This document shows positions 6,902 through 9,279 of a stretch of 9,279 nt of DNA, in pieces. The DNA is from Mobilitalea sp. (GTDB lineage: Bacteria > Bacillota_A > Clostridia > Lachnospirales > Lachnospiraceae): positions 1 to 9,279 of the forward strand of contig JARKQP010000143.1 of NCBI GenBank assembly GCA_029974875.1. Direction: 5' to 3'. A program made the position numbers and the translations under genes. How positions within the stretch are numbered: the first letter of the stretch is position 1; every line of letters starts with the position of its first letter. The notes under the pieces are model-generated. The model was not told where the DNA came from. It searched no databases and saw only the letters and a list, made by a program, of their open reading frames with translations.

Positions 6902-6916
6902 TTCTAAGGCTTAGAA
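6902..6916. promoter_or_regulatory. 15-base perfect palindrome in the araC-type/uxuA divergent region
   Basis: TTCTAAGGCTTAGAA: two seven-base arms (TTCTAAG/CTTAGAA) around a central G. It lies upstream of the AraC-type direct repeat and could be a protein-binding site acting on the regulator's own promoter. It does not match the TGTAAG operators of the LacI side, so a different protein would be expected. Function is inferred from symmetry and position only. Confidence 0.45.
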
Positions 6917-6926
6917 TATCACAAGA

Positions 6927-6955
6927 CAACAACTTTTGCAATATATGCAACAACT
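6927..6955 (+). promoter_or_regulatory. Putative AraC-type activator site: direct repeat with 21-base period upstream of uxuA
   Basis: CAACAACT occurs at 6927-6934 and again at 6948-6955, a 21-base period that puts both copies on the same DNA face two turns apart. The downstream copy ends seven bases before the predicted -35 of uxuA. AraC-family activators commonly use paired direct half-sites with this spacing adjoining a weak -35. Between the copies lies an imperfect inverted repeat, TTGCA (6936-6940) and TGCAA (6946-6950). Confidence 0.6.
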
Positions 6956-6962
6956 CCACCAA

Positions 6963-6991
6963 TGGATTTTTTAGAGTTTTATTTTTATAAT
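6963..6991 (+). promoter_or_regulatory. Predicted promoter of uxuAB
   Basis: A perfect TATAAT (6986-6991) lies 17 bases after TGGATT (6963-6968), which matches only three of six -35 positions. A strong -10 with a poor -35 next to a direct repeat suits activator dependence. Transcription would start near 6998, leaving a leader of about 125 bases. Confidence 0.65.
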
Positions 6992-7034
6992 GAAACAAAG
7001 CGTAAACTAAAAAAGATAAAGAGAGGCAGGAAAA

Positions 7035-7106
7035 AGTTTGAAAGAAAGTCACTTTCAAACTATTTATTAAGGCCTATTCACTTTTTGAATAGGTCATCAA
7101 AAAGTG
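7035..7106 (+). promoter_or_regulatory. Structured uxuA leader with overlapping alternative hairpins
   Basis: Hairpin A: AGTTTGAAAG (7035-7044) with CTTTCAAACT (7052-7061). Hairpin B: CCTATTCA (7073-7080) with TGAATAGG (7086-7093). Hairpin C: CACTTTTTGA (7079-7088) with TCAAAAAGTG (7097-7106). All stems are perfect. B and C share 7079-7088 and cannot form together; C ends eight bases before the GGGTGA ribosome binding site. No U run follows any of them, so simple termination is not supported. Confidence 0.5.
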
Positions 7107-7124
7107 AAAGGCACGGGTGAAACT

Positions 7125-8192
7125 ATGGAAATGACATTAAGATGGTACGGTTCCGATTTTGATACGGTTACCTTACAGCAAATCCGCCAAATCCCGGGTG
7201 TTACGGGAGTGATTACAACCTTGCATGATATGGCGCCGGGAGAGGTCTGGAGCCGGGAGAGAATCCGCGGAATGAAGGAGGAGGTCGAGGCGGCAGGACT
7301 TCATGTTGCTGGAATCGAAAGTGTGAATGTCCACGATGCGATTAAGGTCGGAAGTGAAGACAGGGAGCAGTATATTTCCAATTATATTGAGACGCTGGAG
7401 AATCTTGGAAAGGAAGACATCCACCTGGTATGCTACAATTTTATGCCGGTGTTCGACTGGACCAGAACGGAGCTTGCGCGTGTAAGGCCGGATGGCTCTA
7501 CCGTGCTGGCCTATTCCCAGGAAGCGGTGGATGCACTGGAGCCGGAGAAAATGTTTGAATCCATTGCAGGGGATGCCAACGGGATGGTTATGCCCGGCTG
7601 GGAGCCTGAGAGAATGAAGAATGTAAAAGCGTTGTTTGAACTATACAAGGATGTGGATGAAGAGAAGTTATTTGAAAACCTGAAATACTTCCTAGACAGG
7701 ATTATGCCTGTCTGTGATAAATATGATATCAACATGGCAATCCATCCGGATGACCCTGCCTGGAGCGTGTTCGGACTTCCCAGGATTATCAGGAATAAGA
7801 AGAATATACTGAGGATGATGAAGCTGGTGGATAATCCCCACAACGGCGTGACCTTCTGCTCCGGCTCTTATGGAACTAACCTGGAAAATAATCTTCCGGA
7901 TATGATCCGTTCCCTGAAAGGAAGAATTCATTTCGCACATGTCCGTAACTTAAAGTTTAATTCCCCCACTGATTTTGAGGAGTCGGCACACTTATCCTCG
8001 GATGGGACATTTGATATGTATGAGATTATGAAAGCCCTGTATGAAACCGGCTTTAACGGCCCTATCCGTCCGGATCATGGGCGCATGATTTGGGGCGAGG
8101 TGGCAATGCCAGGCTACGGGCTCTACGACAGGGCACTGGGAGCGGCTTATCTGAACGGCCTGTGGGAAGCAATTGAGAAAGGGGCAAGATAG
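7125..8192 (+). CDS. uxuA: Mannonate dehydratase
   Basis: Dehydrates D-mannonate to 2-keto-3-deoxy-D-gluconate, the last step of the glucuronate branch, in the cytoplasm. The protein is 355 residues, the usual size for Gram-positive UxuA, with a xylose-isomerase-like TIM barrel. The N-terminus MEMTLRWYG, the segment PGVTGVITTLHDMAPGEVW (24-42) and YGLYDRALG (331-339) are UxuA signatures. Likely metal ligands are visible: H207 in IHPDDP, C245 in FCSGSYG, H272 in HFAHVRN and D317 in RPDHGRMIWGE. I chose the ATG at 7125 from the family N-terminus and GGGTGA at 7115-7120; the in-frame GTG at 7104 lies within a hairpin arm. It is two bases upstream of uxuB, so the two are one operon. Confidence 0.95.
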   Translation: MEMTLRWYGSDFDTVTLQQIRQIPGVTGVITTLHDMAPGEVWSRERIRGMKEEVEAAGLHVAGIESVNVHDAIKVGSEDREQYISNYIETLENLGKEDIHLVCYNFMPVFDWTRTELARVRPDGSTVLAYSQEAVDALEPEKMFESIAGDANGMVMPGWEPERMKNVKALFELYKDVDEEKLFENLKYFLDRIMPVCDKYDINMAIHPDDPAWSVFGLPRIIRNKKNILRMMKLVDNPHNGVTFCSGSYGTNLENNLPDMIRSLKGRIHFAHVRNLKFNSPTDFEESAHLSSDGTFDMYEIMKALYETGFNGPIRPDHGRMIWGEVAMPGYGLYDRALGAAYLNGLWEAIEKGAR

Positions 8193-8194
8193 GT

Positions 8195-9279
8195 ATGAAA
8201 TTAAACAAACAGGGGCTTGCAGACATAGAACAGTGGAAGGCTGCAGGATACGCACTTCCTGAGTTTGACAGAGAAAAGGTAGCTGACAAGACAAAAGAGA
8301 ATCCTTTTTGGGTACATTTCGGGGCAGGAAACATCTTCCGTGCCTTCCAGGCCAATGTAGTGCAGAACCTCCTTAATCAGGGGATTCTGGATCGTGGCCT
8401 GATAGTGGCGGAAGGGTTTGACTACGAAATCGTTGAAAAAATGAACCGTCCCCACGATGACTACAGCATTCTGGTCACCTTGAAAGCGGATGGAACCATA
8501 GGGAAGACAGTTGTGGGAAGTGTAGTAGAATCCCTTACCTTAGATTCTGATAACGGGACCGATTTTCAGCGGCTGAAAGAGATTTTTAGAAAGGACTCCC
8601 TTCAGATGGCAAGCTTCACTATCACAGAAAAGGGATACAGCCTTGTGACAGGGAAAGGGGAGCTGATACCAGATGTAGAGGAAGACTTCAGGAAGGGTCC
8701 GGAGAAGCCAGGGAGCTATATCGGCAAGGTGGCAGCCCTTCTGTATACCAGGTTCGAGGCAGGGGAAAAGCCCATTGCCATGGTGAGTATGGACAATTGT
8801 TCCCATAACGGTGATAAACTGTACGATGCAGTCCATACCTTTGCAAAAAAATGGGCAGGGAACCGGCTTGTGGATCCAGGGTTTGAAGCATATGTAAGTT
8901 CGGATAGGGTAACATTTCCGTGGAGCATGATTGATAAGATTACTCCCCGCCCGGATGCATCCGTGGAGGAAATCTTAAAGAATGACGGCGTAGAAGAGCT
9001 GGAGCCGGTTATTACAGGAAAAAATACTTACGTAGCGCCCTTTGTAAACGCGGAGGAATGTGAGTATCTGGTAATTGAAGATGCATTCCCGAACGGAAGA
9101 CCCAAGCTGGAAAAAGGCGGTGTGATGTTTACCAGCCGCGAGACAGTGGATAAGGTGGAGAAGATGAAGGTCTGCACCTGCCTGAACCCGCTGCATACGG
9201 CACTGGCTATCTTCGGCTGCCTCCTTGGATATGAGAAGATTTCCGAGGAAATGAAGGATGGGGAACTGAAGAAGCTGGT
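8195..9279 (+). CDS. uxuB: Fructuronate reductase (mannonate oxidoreductase), C-terminus beyond window
   Basis: Reduces D-fructuronate to D-mannonate with NADH, feeding UxuA. The frame is open from the ATG at 8195 to the right edge: 361 codons with no stop, so the gene is 3'-partial; family members run to about 480-540 residues. Residues 39-52 (WVHFGAGNIFRAFQ) hold the Rossmann nucleotide-binding start of the mannitol dehydrogenase family. SMDNCSHNGDKL (198-209) and FPWSMIDKITPRP (241-253) are family motifs, and the catalytic region MKVCTCLNPLHTALAIFGCL (324-343) supplies K325, N331 and H334. AAAGGGG (8178-8184) inside the end of uxuA serves as ribosome binding site; the two genes are two bases apart, suggesting coupled translation. 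It is a distant paralogue of the uxaB product. Substrate assignment rests on family type and pairing with uxuA. Confidence 0.92.
   Translation, partial: MKLNKQGLADIEQWKAAGYALPEFDREKVADKTKENPFWVHFGAGNIFRAFQANVVQNLLNQGILDRGLIVAEGFDYEIVEKMNRPHDDYSILVTLKADGTIGKTVVGSVVESLTLDSDNGTDFQRLKEIFRKDSLQMASFTITEKGYSLVTGKGELIPDVEEDFRKGPEKPGSYIGKVAALLYTRFEAGEKPIAMVSMDNCSHNGDKLYDAVHTFAKKWAGNRLVDPGFEAYVSSDRVTFPWSMIDKITPRPDASVEEILKNDGVEELEPVITGKNTYVAPFVNAEECEYLVIEDAFPNGRPKLEKGGVMFTSRETVDKVEKMKVCTCLNPLHTALAIFGCLLGYEKISEEMKDGELKKL

Noticed and set aside
7073..7093. Leader hairpin B as an intrinsic terminator or attenuator
   Set aside because: The stem is only eight bases, A/T-rich, and is followed by TCATC rather than a U run; it is better treated as leader structure.
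7104..7124. GTG at 7104 as the start of uxuA
   Set aside because: It lies in a hairpin arm; family members start at the ATG giving MEMTLRWYG, which has GGGTGA at suitable spacing.

Overview
The window reads as a chromosomal hexuronate (D-galacturonate and D-glucuronate) catabolic locus from a low-to-mid-GC Gram-positive anaerobe, most likely a Clostridia/Lachnospiraceae-type gut or plant-biomass fermenter. This rests on strong AGGAGG-type ribosome binding sites, AT-rich promoter regions, the flavour of the UxaA/UxuA/UxuB proteins and a remnant of a bacterial-Ig-like surface protein. The assignment comes from protein and signal character, not from a database search.

Layout. Bases 1-1183 (minus strand) hold a LacI-family regulator followed, 15 bases on, by the 5' end of uxaC (uronate isomerase), which runs off the left edge. 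A 319-base divergent control region (1184-1502) contains two near-identical 14-base palindromes (1202-1215 and 1387-1400), each just downstream of a predicted -10 box, one per direction. Bases 1503-4563 (plus) hold uxaB (tagaturonate reductase) and uxaA (altronate dehydratase). The uxaA stop codon lies inside a degenerate 18-base tandem repeat. Bases 4642-5845 are a gene graveyard: a 5'-truncated Gfo/Idh/MocA oxidoreductase remnant, a strong terminator (5089-5129), and a 5'-truncated, frameshifted surface-protein tail. A long hairpin at 5874-5918 separates this from a minus-strand AraC-family regulator (5956-6834). The second control region (6835-7124) carries a perfect TATAAT, an AraC-type direct repeat with a 21-base period, a 15-base palindrome and several overlapping leader hairpins. 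Bases 7125-9279 (plus) hold uxuA (mannonate dehydratase) and the first 361 codons of uxuB (fructuronate reductase), which has no stop codon before the right edge.

How it works together. UxaC converts galacturonate to tagaturonate and glucuronate to fructuronate. UxaB and UxaA take tagaturonate through altronate to 2-keto-3-deoxygluconate (KDG). UxuB and UxuA take fructuronate through mannonate to KDG. The window therefore encodes every enzyme from free uronate to KDG (Ashwell pathway). KDG kinase/aldolase and a uronate transporter are not visible and must lie elsewhere. The LacI protein is the likely repressor of uxaC and uxaBA and of its own gene; the AraC protein is the likely activator of uxuAB.

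I found no exotic system, CRISPR array, intact mobile element or RNA gene. The most interesting material is regulatory architecture and gene decay.
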